DNA from: Ruminococcus sp. | GTDB lineage: Bacteria > Bacillota > Clostridia > Oscillospirales > Acutalibacteraceae | Assembly (NCBI GenBank): GCA_017380355.1 | Contig: JAFOED010000043.1 | Span: 1 to 22,922, forward strand | Reading direction: 5' to 3' | Length of the DNA: 22,922 nucleotides | Shown here: positions 1 through 7,938 of the stretch, piece by piece | How the letters are laid out: each line of letters starts with the position of its first letter | Numbering within the stretch: the first letter of the stretch is position 1 | Made by a program: the position numbers and the translations under genes | The notes under the pieces: model-generated | The model's database searches: none | What the model saw: only the letters and a program-made list of their open reading frames with translations | What the model was told of the DNA's origin: nothing

Positions 1-3000
1 ACAGGTGAAATTGACGTTACATTTAAGTATGATATAGCTACTAACTCTTACTATTCTGATGATACTGATTATGTTGAGAAATTTATTGTAACATCTAATG
101 ATGGCGTTAGTGTTAATAGCACAGATGTAACAGTTTCACTCAGTAGCAGCGTAGGTTTGAATAATGTTTTTGGTCACTACACAAGTCATTATGTATTGGC
201 ACCTGACACAGAAAACTACGACATCGAGTCACCTGTTACTTACACACTTACTCCTGACCTTAAAGCAGATGGTACAGCTGATGGTACATACACACTTAGC
301 ATCGCACTTTCAGATGCTGAAAAGGTTGAGATCAGTGTTGACGGCACTAAGGTTGCTGACAAAGCTATCGGTTCAACATTCACACAAGAGATTACTCCTC
401 CAGATGGTCAGTATCTTTCAGGTGTAACTACAACACCTGATGTTAATGCATCAATTACAGATAATACTGTAACATTCAAAGTTCCTGAAACTAACGTAAA
501 CATCGATCCTGAATTTACTGACTACTCATACGTTGAGTTTACAGACACAACAGGCCTTACAATCACAGGTCTTAAGGGTGGTTACAAAGCAGGCGAGAAG
601 GTAGAAATCACAGTAGCTCCTGCATCTGAGCAGGTTACAATTTCTAATATCGTTGCTGATAACGATGCTGCTGTAATTGTAGACAACGGCAATGATTGGA
701 CTATCACAATCGATGCTATGCCTGCTGAAACATACATCACAATCACTCCTACAGTTGACGCTAAGTTTATCATGGATTACGGTATGACTGCTATCGGTAA
801 CTTCGGCACAGGTGTTACAACTGGTTTCGGTACTGTTTCTATGAAGATCGGCGACACAGCTCTTGCTAAGGGCGGTTATGCTGATAAGACAGAAGCTGTT
901 ACATACACAGCAACTGAGTCTAATGCTAACTATACATTTGCAGGTTTCTACTCAGACGCTGATTGCAAAAATGTATTAACTTACGAAAACACATACACTG
1001 TAACTCCTACAAAGGACACAACTGTTTACACACTTTGGGCACGTAGACAGTACATGGACTTTGATAGCGGTACTGCTAATATTGTTAAAGAATTAGTTTA
1101 TGATAAGGAAGAACGTGTTTATACACTTTCTACTGTTTTAGCAGACAAAAGTTCCGAAAATGCTATCTCTAAGAGTGCATGGTTCCAGGTTACTAACGAT
1201 AAGAACAGCTGGACTGCTGACCCAAGTTACCATCACTTTGGTAGTGACTTTAGCGTATCACACAATGGTTGTGCTTTTGACGCTACTATTTCTTGGAATG
1301 ATGGTGGCGACAGCTGGAAACTTTCTACATCTGCTGCTAATGACACTGCTATTAAGTTTATCCTGACTCCAACAGGTAATACTGCAATCGATTTCTCTGC
1401 TCAGGTAGGTGAAGTTGGTGATTTAGTATACCTTTCATCAGGTCGTCTTGACCTCCCAGGTTCTTATGTTGCTGCAGATTTTGAAGCAAACATTAAGTTT
1501 ACTCACATTGAGGAGTCTGCTAATCCAACCGACACATATGTAGCAAACGAAGGCGAGAACCGTGAGAAATACAAGAGATTAAGCCTTGATGAAGCTCAGA
1601 CAGTTTCTTTTGAGGTTCAAATTACAGGTAATAGAGCTGCAGACTATGAGGTTGATACCTTCGTTGTATATCACATCAACACAGAAAGTTATACACTCGT
1701 TTCACCAGAAACTAAGGGTAACAACACATATGCTGGTTCTGTATTCGTAGATGGTGACGCTTATATCGTTCCTGTTTACTTCCTTACAGAAGAATACGCT
1801 GAGAAAAACAACCTCGCTGAGATCGATATCTACTTCGACGCTACAGCAATCAAAGACCAGGCTTGGGGTCCATTCGTAGCTTGCTACGCTTGGGGTACAA
1901 ATGGCGCTGAGTACAACGGTGGTTGGTCAGGTCAGATGATGATTCCTTCTGAAGACGGTCTTTCATTCTACACAATGATCACTGTTCCTAAGGCTACTGC
2001 TGAGAATCCTCCTTCAGTTCCTCAGGGTGTTACTTTCAACAACTACTTACAGTCTACTGTTCCAGGTTCTAACGCAGGTACTTTCGGAATCACTTCTACA
2101 CAGTACCAGTGTTACGACTATCGTGAACCAATCACACTTTACGAGTTAGGTTACGAAGTTATTACTTTCGTTGCTAAAGACTCAACTGACGGTTACCACG
2201 GTGACCACGCAAATGGTGTTACTTCTAACCCTATTTCTAAGGATGTTGACATCTTTGAAAAATACGATTTTGAATATCTCTACAGTCGTGACGGTGTTAC
2301 ACCTATGGACTTAACAGGTCAAGAAATTCTTAACGCTCCTGAACTCAGCGATACAAACAAAGCTGATTACTATGTTGTTAACGAAGGTGACCTTAGATAC
2401 TACAAAGATAAACACGGTTATCAGGGTGACCCTTCATACGAAGGTAAATGGACCGTTGAATGGTGGGTATTTGACAGCGAAGGAAATTATAAGACAAACA
2501 TTATTTCTGACGCATTCTACAATGATATAGCAAATGGCGATGGCACAACATACCTCCAGAACGCTCTTGGTTTAACTAAGGAACAGGCTGCAGGCAAGTC
2601 AATCGCAATTTCTTATGAACATGAGAATAACTACTCAGTTGATGGTGCTACCCACCAGATTTCTTACGACGGTCAGTGGTATGGTAACATGCTCGACCAT
2701 ACAGTTACTGGTAACGTACTCGTTGGTCTCCTCGGTGAAGATAATAATACTTACGAAATCGACGACGATAACGTAGCTGATTACGGTGAAGGTTATCTCG
2801 TAGATGAGAACGGTGATAAGCACGCATCACTTGAAATCACTATGGATCTCGGTGAAGCTTCACTCTCAGCTGTTCGTAAGGATGGTTATCGTTTCATTGG
2901 TTGGCATACTCGCCAGCCAAACGGTACTTATAAGCTCATCAGCAACGCTTATGACTACACAACATATATCAACAACAATACAACTTACTATGCTATCTTC

Positions 3001-4566
3001 AAACAGATTCAGTCTGGTGAAGTTGTAATCAACCACGCTGTTTATAAGAACACTGACCCTGCTATTCCTGATCACGGCGGTGTATCAGAAATGTCAATCG
3101 AAGTTTATAACAAGAATGGTTTACTTGTTTCAAGTACTCCAAGTACATCACGTTCAACAACTTCATTCGAGGGTACTGATGGCGAAACATACACAATCAA
3201 AGTTATCACAAAACCTCTTATGAACGGTCAGTTCTTCGCTTGGTATACAGATTCTGAGAACTCAGACGGTACTAAGACATACGAAGAGATCTTAACTGAT
3301 CCTAACGCAATTGGTAAGACAGAAACTGTTTCTGCTGAGTTTGAATACACATTTGATAATTCTACATCTCTGAAGAATATCAACATCTATTCTGACGTAA
3401 GACGTGTTTCTAACAAAGCAAACCTCTACTACAAGTACAGAAACCGTTACGGTGATATTAAGACTTACACAGTAAAAGATTACGTGCTCACTGACGATGA
3501 GTGTGGAGGTTACGTAGGTAACAAAGGTATCGAGTACTGCCCAACATTCTTAACATGGTGTGAAGGTAAAGATCCAGAGGGTAATGACTTTGGGTTCTAT
3601 CTCCATCCAGATCGTATCGCTGAATATCAGGAGAAAGGTTACGATATCTTAGAAACATATAACCTCATCGATGCTTTAGCTCCTAAGGCTGATGTAACTG
3701 AAGCATTCGGTCAGGAAATCAAGTGGTTAGTAACAGAGGTTAACCTTACAACTGCTTCTTCAGAAATCATTCTCGTAGCAACACAGGATGACCTTAAGTA
3801 CACTATCAACTACGATATGCCTGGTGACAGTAACAGTATTACTAAGTATTACAACGAGCTTGTTGAAATTGATGCTCCAGCAACTGACGCTTACGGCAAA
3901 AACTTCTCATACTGGTATGAGCCAGCAACAGACGAGATTCTTACTTATAACAGATTCTATAACTACAGAGTTGTAGAGAATAAGACTATTGTTGCAGTAT
4001 ACGACGCTGATATCCTTGAAGATTGGACACCATCTGTAAACTCAGTAACATATACTCGTGAGTTTGACGATAATGGTGACTATATCTACACTGACTTCTT
4101 ACTTGCTTACAACAATGTAAACGGCGCTAAGGTAGCTGATCTTATTGCTGAGGGTAAGGACATCAACTATGGTTACTTCCTCGTAAGAAATCCAGCAGAT
4201 GTTATCACGACTTCAGCAGAAGTTTCAGATCCAAAAAAATATCCAGCAGTTGATAAGTATAGTGCTGATTGGAAAGATGGATTACAGTCAGTTATCGACA
4301 ATAATAAGAGCAATGCTATCACTGTTGGTGGTAAGGATTACAACTGCTACTTCTACAACCTCACTGGCAGAGAGCTCACAAACTTCAACCGTTGTGACGC
4401 ATTTATCAGATATGATAACACTAAGCTCGATAAGCAGAACGTATTATATCGTCAGTACGCATTTACAGCAGTTGCTTACATCGTTGTTGAAGGTGAACTT
4501 TACCTGAGCAACGGCTTAAACGTAAACTTCTTCGATCTTGGTAACGAAGAAACTACAAAAAACTAA
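1..4566 (+). CDS. Giant secreted-type surface protein with InlB-like repeats and a CBM26-like segment (5' end outside window)
   Basis: The reading frame is open from base 1 to the TAA at 4564-4566, giving 1521 residues without the true N-terminus. A TTG at 157 is not a credible start because coding continues upstream of it. The composition is Thr/Asn/Tyr/Asp-rich with almost no Cys, typical of extracellular beta-rich proteins. Segments near residues 313-347, 962-1003 and 1260-1336 resemble InlB/Listeria-Bacteroides repeats (GFYSD, GWHTR, YAIFK, VAVYD patterns). Residues ~608-690 resemble a CBM26-type starch-binding module: a beta strand, WGPFVACYAW, GGWSGQMM, then VTFNNYL. The C-terminus (GNEETTKN) has no LPXTG motif, membrane segment, SLH or dockerin, so any attachment is N-terminal or indirect. 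Only 15 bases separate it from the 44-residue peptide gene, suggesting co-transcription. Surface adhesin or substrate-binding function is inferred; the CBM26 match is by eye. Confidence 0.85.
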   Translation, partial: TGEIDVTFKYDIATNSYYSDDTDYVEKFIVTSNDGVSVNSTDVTVSLSSSVGLNNVFGHYTSHYVLAPDTENYDIESPVTYTLTPDLKADGTADGTYTLSIALSDAEKVEISVDGTKVADKAIGSTFTQEITPPDGQYLSGVTTTPDVNASITDNTVTFKVPETNVNIDPEFTDYSYVEFTDTTGLTITGLKGGYKAGEKVEITVAPASEQVTISNIVADNDAAVIVDNGNDWTITIDAMPAETYITITPTVDAKFIMDYGMTAIGNFGTGVTTGFGTVSMKIGDTALAKGGYADKTEAVTYTATESNANYTFAGFYSDADCKNVLTYENTYTVTPTKDTTVYTLWARRQYMDFDSGTANIVKELVYDKEERVYTLSTVLADKSSENAISKSAWFQVTNDKNSWTADPSYHHFGSDFSVSHNGCAFDATISWNDGGDSWKLSTSAANDTAIKFILTPTGNTAIDFSAQVGEVGDLVYLSSGRLDLPGSYVAADFEANIKFTHIEESANPTDTYVANEGENREKYKRLSLDEAQTVSFEVQITGNRAADYEVDTFVVYHINTESYTLVSPETKGNNTYAGSVFVDGDAYIVPVYFLTEEYAEKNNLAEIDIYFDATAIKDQAWGPFVACYAWGTNGAEYNGGWSGQMMIPSEDGLSFYTMITVPKATAENPPSVPQGVTFNNYLQSTVPGSNAGTFGITSTQYQCYDYREPITLYELGYEVITFVAKDSTDGYHGDHANGVTSNPISKDVDIFEKYDFEYLYSRDGVTPMDLTGQEILNAPELSDTNKADYYVVNEGDLRYYKDKHGYQGDPSYEGKWTVEWWVFDSEGNYKTNIISDAFYNDIANGDGTTYLQNALGLTKEQAAGKSIAISYEHENNYSVDGATHQISYDGQWYGNMLDHTVTGNVLVGLLGEDNNTYEIDDDNVADYGEGYLVDENGDKHASLEITMDLGEASLSAVRKDGYRFIGWHTRQPNGTYKLISNAYDYTTYINNNTTYYAIFKQIQSGEVVINHAVYKNTDPAIPDHGGVSEMSIEVYNKNGLLVSSTPSTSRSTTSFEGTDGETYTIKVITKPLMNGQFFAWYTDSENSDGTKTYEEILTDPNAIGKTETVSAEFEYTFDNSTSLKNINIYSDVRRVSNKANLYYKYRNRYGDIKTYTVKDYVLTDDECGGYVGNKGIEYCPTFLTWCEGKDPEGNDFGFYLHPDRIAEYQEKGYDILETYNLIDALAPKADVTEAFGQEIKWLVTEVNLTTASSEIILVATQDDLKYTINYDMPGDSNSITKYYNELVEIDAPATDAYGKNFSYWYEPATDEILTYNRFYNYRVVENKTIVAVYDADILEDWTPSVNSVTYTREFDDNGDYIYTDFLLAYNNVNGAKVADLIAEGKDINYGYFLVRNPADVITTSAEVSDPKKYPAVDKYSADWKDGLQSVIDNNKSNAITVGGKDYNCYFYNLTGRELTNFNRCDAFIRYDNTKLDKQNVLYRQYAFTAVAYIVVEGELYLSNGLNVNFFDLGNEETTKN

Positions 4567-4581
4567 TTTAGGAGGGGCGAA

Positions 4582-4716
4582 ATGAAAAAGCACTATTCAC
4601 ATCCTGAATTCGAGATCGTCAATATCCAGTTAGTTACTGATGTTCTTTTCTCAAGTACTGAGGTCGAGACTGAAGTACCATCCCACGATATGGGTGACTT
4701 TGACGACGAGTTTTAA
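4582..4716 (+). CDS. 44-residue acidic peptide, RiPP-precursor-like
   Basis: The ATG at 4582 follows GGAGGGG at 4571-4577, a very strong ribosome-binding site, and the frame ends at TAA 4714-4716. The product has a basic start (MKKHYSH), a PEFEIVNIQL segment, the motif DVLFSS at residues 20-25, and a strongly acidic tail ending DFDDEF. There is no signal peptide, Cys or double-Gly. The layout resembles small precursor-like proteins of gut Clostridia (MKK, PE-x-E-hydrophobic, D-V/I-x-x-S-S), often seen near PqqD and S24/S26 peptidase genes. That family likeness is from memory, not a search. The giant surface protein ends 15 bases upstream and a PqqD/peptidase operon lies 1.1 kb downstream. It could be a modified peptide precursor, a peptidase substrate or a secreted signal; no function is demonstrated. 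Confidence 0.72.
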   Translation: MKKHYSHPEFEIVNIQLVTDVLFSSTEVETEVPSHDMGDFDDEF

Positions 4717-4725
4717 TTTAAAAAA

Positions 4726-4755
4726 TCCCCACAGCGTTGAGAGACGCTGTGGGGG
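4726..4755 (+). promoter_or_regulatory. Perfect 11-bp stem-loop between peptide gene and dockerin gene
   Basis: CCCCACAGCGT (4727-4737) pairs perfectly with ACGCTGTGGGG (4744-4754) around a 6-base loop, plus a G-U pair at the base. On the + strand no U-run follows (CTAACTAAAAAAGG). An A-run at 4720-4725 precedes the stem, so it has canonical terminator form only on the minus strand, where no gene converges. It may act as a partial terminator or as a 3' RNA stabiliser that sets peptide mRNA level apart from the downstream gene. Confidence 0.6.
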
Positions 4756-4777
4756 CTAACTAAAAAAGGTGATTTAT

Positions 4778-5716
4778 ATGAAAATTACTACCAGATTGGT
4801 ATCATTACTTTTATGTATAGTTATGGTATCTGCTGTTGCTTGCCTTTCGGTTAGCGCTATTACTTTACTCCCAGTAGGATACTGGGTGTACCACGAAATT
4901 AACGATAATACAGAAGTTGAGATTTACGATTATACAGGCGAACAAGCTAATTTGTATACAGCGTATACCAACAACCGTATTCCGATTACAACCGTGGGTG
5001 AGAACGCGTTTAGTGGTAATGAAACCTTGCAAAAGATTACTCTAAGCAAGAATATGACTACTGTTTTAAACCACGCATTCTTTAACTGTTCAAATCTTCA
5101 GACAGTTGTTTTTGAAAGCACAAAAATCTCGAAGATTGATATGTATGCTTTCTCAGGTTGTACATCACTTAGTTCTATTAATCTGGAAGACACATTTATT
5201 ACAACCATTTCTTTTGGTACATTTATGAATTGTACATCTCTTTCTGAGGTGAGACTTCCTGAAACTGTTACAGCTATTGAGGCTAAAGCTTTTGCTAACT
5301 GTAGCAGTCTCAAAAAAATCGTTATTCCTGCAAGTGTTGAGTCAATCAGCGGCGATGCTTTTGTTGGACGCTCTGATGAGCTGACAATTTACTGCTACAC
5401 CGATTCACTCGCTCACAGATATGCCGAGAATAACTCTATTGACTATGTTTTGATTGATCAAATTCCTGTCGAAACATATCTCTTAGGAGATGTCAATAAC
5501 GATGGTGATGTTTCTATCACAGACGCATCTCACATTCAGCTTTTCCTTGTTGGTAAAAAAGAATGTGACGATAAAGGCGTTATCCGCGGTGACGTTGATC
5601 TTGATGGTGAATTAACCGTAGTGGATGCATCTTTGATTCAGCGCTTCTTAGCTGCATATAAAGATGAAAAAGGTAAATACATCAACGAAGTTTTTGAATT
5701 TCCTGTTTCTTATTAA
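4778..5716 (+). CDS. Secreted BspA-like leucine-rich-repeat protein with C-terminal type I dockerin
   Basis: The product has 312 residues. The ATG at 4778 is preferred over the in-frame GTG at 4769 because AAAGGTG at 4764-4770 is then properly spaced and the protein begins with a clean signal peptide (MKITTR, then a hydrophobic run ending near SVSA). Residues ~70-200 are LRR_5/BspA-type repeats with recurring 'AF-x-x-C-x-S-L' units. Residues ~236-300 form a dockerin with two EF-hand-like calcium loops: DVNNDGDVSITD (238-249) and DVDLDGELTVVD (272-283), each followed by an AS-x-IQ-x-FL helix. Dockerins bind cohesins of cellulosome- or amylosome-type scaffolds; no cohesin is visible here. It follows the peptide gene across the stem-loop and ends at a strong terminator. 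A surface or complex-bound binding role is inferred. Confidence 0.9.
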   Translation: MKITTRLVSLLLCIVMVSAVACLSVSAITLLPVGYWVYHEINDNTEVEIYDYTGEQANLYTAYTNNRIPITTVGENAFSGNETLQKITLSKNMTTVLNHAFFNCSNLQTVVFESTKISKIDMYAFSGCTSLSSINLEDTFITTISFGTFMNCTSLSEVRLPETVTAIEAKAFANCSSLKKIVIPASVESISGDAFVGRSDELTIYCYTDSLAHRYAENNSIDYVLIDQIPVETYLLGDVNNDGDVSITDASHIQLFLVGKKECDDKGVIRGDVDLDGELTVVDASLIQRFLAAYKDEKGKYINEVFEFPVSY

Positions 5717-5733
5717 TGTTATGAATCTTTATT

Positions 5734-5763
5734 GAGCACGCACTTGTTGCGTGCTCTTTTTTT
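5734..5763 (+). terminator. Rho-independent terminator after the dockerin gene
   Basis: GAGCACGCA (5734-5742) pairs perfectly with TGCGTGCTC (5748-5756) across a 5-base loop, followed by seven T. It closes the unit carrying the surface protein, peptide and dockerin genes. Confidence 0.92.
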
Positions 5764-5786
5764 GTGCTATTGTGTGCATAAATTTC

Positions 5787-5815
5787 TTGCAAACGCTGAA
5801 ACAATAATATATAAT
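5787..5815 (+). promoter_or_regulatory. Sigma-A-type promoter of the pqqD-like operon
   Basis: TTGCAA (5787-5792), a 17-base spacer and a perfect TATAAT (5810-5815) lie 21 bases upstream of the first gene of the operon and just after the preceding terminator. The operon therefore has its own vegetative-type start. Confidence 0.75.
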
Positions 5816-5836
5816 TGTTTGTGTGAGGTGAATGTA

Positions 5837-6100
5837 ATGAAAATCAAAGACGGGTTTGTTCTTAAAGCTATCGCAGGTAGCTATATGGTAGTGCCTCTTG
5901 GTTCACAGGTAGTCGATTTCGGCTCTATTATCAAGATTACTGAAACAGGCGCTTTCCTGTGGGAAAAGCTCACACAAGATGTTACGAAAGACGAGCTTCT
6001 TTCTGCTATGCTTTCTGAATATGATGTTGAAGAAACTGTCGCTTCACGCGATATCGATAAATTCTTACTTAAATTAAAGGACGCAGACCTCCTTGACTGA
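5837..6100 (+). CDS. PqqD-like peptide-recognition protein
   Basis: The product has 87 residues. The ATG at 5837 is chosen because GAGGTG (5825-5830) precedes it and the protein then starts MKIKDGFVLKAIAG, as expected for the family; an upstream GTG extension would run through the promoter and terminator. Visible PqqD features are the beta-strand start, VVPLG, a central ITETGAFLWEKL segment (family pattern LN-x-T-G-x-x-I/L-W) and a helical end with YDV and DIDKFLLKLKDADLL. PqqD proteins bind the leader of ribosomally made peptides and present it to processing enzymes. The next gene overlaps its stop by 8 bases, so the two are translationally coupled. The partner peptide is inferred to be the 44-residue protein upstream. 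Confidence 0.85.
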   Translation: MKIKDGFVLKAIAGSYMVVPLGSQVVDFGSIIKITETGAFLWEKLTQDVTKDELLSAMLSEYDVEETVASRDIDKFLLKLKDADLLD

Positions 6101-6539
6101 ATATATCTCTAAAGATGATTTTCTAATAGTTTTGCAGGACTCCTTCAGTAAAGGTATTGACATCACATTCACACCATCTGGTAACAGTATGAAGCCGCTT
6201 TTAAACGGTACTACTGACACAGTAACACTTACTAAAAAGCCGGAAAAACTTAATAAATATGATGTGGTTTTCTTTCGCCGTAGTAGTGATAACGCCCTTG
6301 TGCTTCACAGAATCGTGAAGGTGAAAGGGGAGGGCAGTTATCTTGTCAGCGGTGATAACCAGTACTTCTTCGACGAAGTGAAGTACGATGACGTTTTCGC
6401 TGTTATGAAGGCGTATTCCAAAAATGGTGTGACTTATAGCACAACAACTTTTAGGTTTAAATCGAAAGCGCGTTTAATTCTGATTAAGAAATATATACGC
6501 GTGTTTTTATCTAAAATTTATCATAAAATTTTCAAATAA
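6093..6539 (+). CDS. S24/S26 family peptidase, SipW-like Ser/His/Asp type, no N-terminal membrane anchor
   Basis: The product has 148 residues. It starts at TTG 6093 inside the end of the pqqD-like gene, with AAAGGA at 6076-6081 as ribosome-binding site; no in-frame ATG would preserve the catalytic motif with adequate length. Catalytic-type motifs are PSGNSMKPLL (Ser32), LVLHRIVKV (His72) and SGDNQ (Asp88). This is the Ser-His-Asp arrangement of SipW/archaeal-type signal peptidases rather than the Ser-Lys of bacterial SPase I. Unlike true signal peptidases there is no N-terminal transmembrane helix; the C-terminal ~25 residues are basic and amphipathic and might touch the membrane. The gene lies in an operon with the PqqD-like protein (8-base overlap) and the HprK-like protein (15-base gap). 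It is inferred to cleave a cassette substrate, possibly the 44-residue peptide. Confidence 0.82.
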   Translation: MTEYISKDDFLIVLQDSFSKGIDITFTPSGNSMKPLLNGTTDTVTLTKKPEKLNKYDVVFFRRSSDNALVLHRIVKVKGEGSYLVSGDNQYFFDEVKYDDVFAVMKAYSKNGVTYSTTTFRFKSKARLILIKKYIRVFLSKIYHKIFK

Positions 6540-6554
6540 CCCTCGAGGTGCAAT

Positions 6555-7226
6555 ATGGGACAGTACAGAATTTCCGAACTGAATTTTGAAATAGAAACCA
6601 ACTCTTCAACACTTCTTAAAAATCTTACGAGATATGAAGTTTCGTTTGATTATAAACCTAATCTTTCTATGTCTATAACAGATGATATCCTCTTACAGCT
6701 TATGGAGGAGTACGAAGGTTATTCTCGCGATATTATCGAGTGCGAGTATCTTTCTACTGAGTATGCTCGTGCTATGTTTGACTTCAATGGATTTCCAATC
6801 CGTGCGACCGCTGTTGAACACGATGGACAGGCTGTGTTGTTTTCATCACCTTTTGAAGAAAAACGTGTTTACGATGAACTCCCAAAAGACAAAGTTTTCG
6901 CGGTTGATGTTCCTGGTGTTCGTCTTATAAGTCAGGTTTTCTATGCTTATGGTACACCGTTCGGACTTGATGGCGATAAGTCAAAGGACATCAAAGTCCC
7001 ACTCAAGAGCATCGTTTTCGTAGATAGTACTCGCTTTGATTCTCTTAAGAAGCTCGACACAAAAGATATGGTTTCTATGTTCATCCGTGCTGTTATGCTT
7101 GGTATTCGTAGCGAACGCACAAAGCACACCCTCTTTATGCTTGAAAAACTGATGAAAGTCGTTGATATCTACGGAGTAGGGGATTTAAAAGACGTTGACT
7201 TCATCCTCGATAAGGTAACTGAATAA
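6555..7226 (+). CDS. HPr-kinase-fold protein with degenerate P-loop
   Basis: The product has 223 residues; ATG 6555 follows GAGGTG (6545-6550), the same ribosome-binding site as the operon's first gene. The middle follows the order of HprK-related proteins of peptide cassettes: EHDGQAVLFSSP (88-99, family hDG-x-a-v-L-F-S-G-P), AVDVPGVRL (116-124, family nDDkPalr) and YAYGTPFG (130-137, family YGTPWSGK), then VPLKSIVFVD (148-157). The P-loop expected after FSGP (SGTGKST) is replaced by FEEKRVY (100-106), so the Gly-rich turn and the GKS/T core are missing. ATP phosphotransfer by the usual mechanism is therefore unlikely. It is the third and last gene of the operon, ahead of a bidirectional terminator. 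The family assignment is by motif order alone; a structural or substrate-tethering role is inferred. Confidence 0.68.
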   Translation: MGQYRISELNFEIETNSSTLLKNLTRYEVSFDYKPNLSMSITDDILLQLMEEYEGYSRDIIECEYLSTEYARAMFDFNGFPIRATAVEHDGQAVLFSSPFEEKRVYDELPKDKVFAVDVPGVRLISQVFYAYGTPFGLDGDKSKDIKVPLKSIVFVDSTRFDSLKKLDTKDMVSMFIRAVMLGIRSERTKHTLFMLEKLMKVVDIYGVGDLKDVDFILDKVTE

Positions 7227-7236
7227 TTACGCATAT

Positions 7237-7275
7237 AAAAAAGCCGACAGTTAATTCTATCGGCTTTAATTTTTA
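7237..7275. terminator. Bidirectional terminator between the HprK-like gene and rex
   Basis: AAAGCCGA (7240-7247) pairs with TCGGCTTT (7260-7267), with an A-run on the left and a T-rich run on the right. It can therefore stop both the + operon ending at 7226 and the convergent - operon ending at 7281. Confidence 0.85.
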
Positions 7276-7280
7276 TTAAC

Positions 7281-7919
7281 TTATTCGTTGTTTAACTGTT
7301 CATTTATTCTGTAACACAGCGTCATTAAGCTGTCGCTCAGGTGCACGTTTTCGATGATAACATCAGGATAATCATTTTTAACGTCATAGTGGCTGAAGTT
7401 CCAGAAATTCTTGATTCCGAGTGAGTAGAGTTTATCGATTAACGGCTTTACTGAATTTCTTGGCAAACACAGAAACGCTGCATCTACACGATTGTTTTTA
7501 CAGTAGTCTTCGATTTCGTCATCGGACATAATTGTAATGCCACGTAGCATCGTACCGACAACTTCTTCGTTTTTGTCAAAAACAGCAGTTAATTCAAAAC
7601 CCTGTCTTGAAAAATTCATATGTGTTGCGATAGCACGACCTAAGTTTCCTGCGCCAAGCAAAATAGCATTGAATCCCTTGTCTAAACCGAGAATTTTGCC
7701 GATTTCATCTTTTAATTGAGATACAGGATAACCGTAGCCTTGCTGACCGAAACCGCCAAAGCAGTTTAAGTCCTGACGGATTTGTGACGCAGTAGAGCGC
7801 ATAATTTTAGCGAGCTGGTTTGATGAGATTCTCTCAACACCCTGACTTTCAAGCTCACTTAAAAATCTGTGATATCTTGGTAATCTGCGTATAACCGGCA
7901 TAGAAATTTGTTTAGCCAT
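7281..7919 (-). CDS. rex: Redox-sensing transcriptional repressor Rex
   Basis: The product has 212 residues, the usual Rex length. The N-terminal winged helix (MPVIRRLPRYHRFL, then SSNQLAKIM and ASQIRQDLNCFGGFGQQGYGY) matches the family closely. The Rossmann domain carries GAGNLGRA at 89-96 and FDKNEE, the NAD(H)-binding part. A C-terminal helix that domain-swaps in the dimer is present (SDSLMTLCYRINEQL). Rex senses the NADH/NAD+ ratio and releases DNA when NADH rises, controlling fermentation and redox genes in Gram-positives. It is the last gene of acn-icd-rex, 19 bases after icd, with AGAGG before its ATG. No convincing Rex operator was found in the operon's promoter region. Confidence 0.97.
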   Translation of the reverse strand: MAKQISMPVIRRLPRYHRFLSELESQGVERISSNQLAKIMRSTASQIRQDLNCFGGFGQQGYGYPVSQLKDEIGKILGLDKGFNAILLGAGNLGRAIATHMNFSRQGFELTAVFDKNEEVVGTMLRGITIMSDDEIEDYCKNNRVDAAFLCLPRNSVKPLIDKLYSLGIKNFWNFSHYDVKNDYPDVIIENVHLSDSLMTLCYRINEQLNNE

Positions 7920-7938
7920 AATAACCTCTTTATGTTTA

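Noticed and set aside
157..4566. A TTG start at 157 for the giant surface protein
   Set aside because: The frame stays open and protein-like back to base 1, so the gene begins before the window.
5732..5836. N-terminal extension of the PqqD-like gene
   Set aside because: It would be encoded by the terminator hairpin and the promoter; GAGGTG before ATG 5837 fixes the start.
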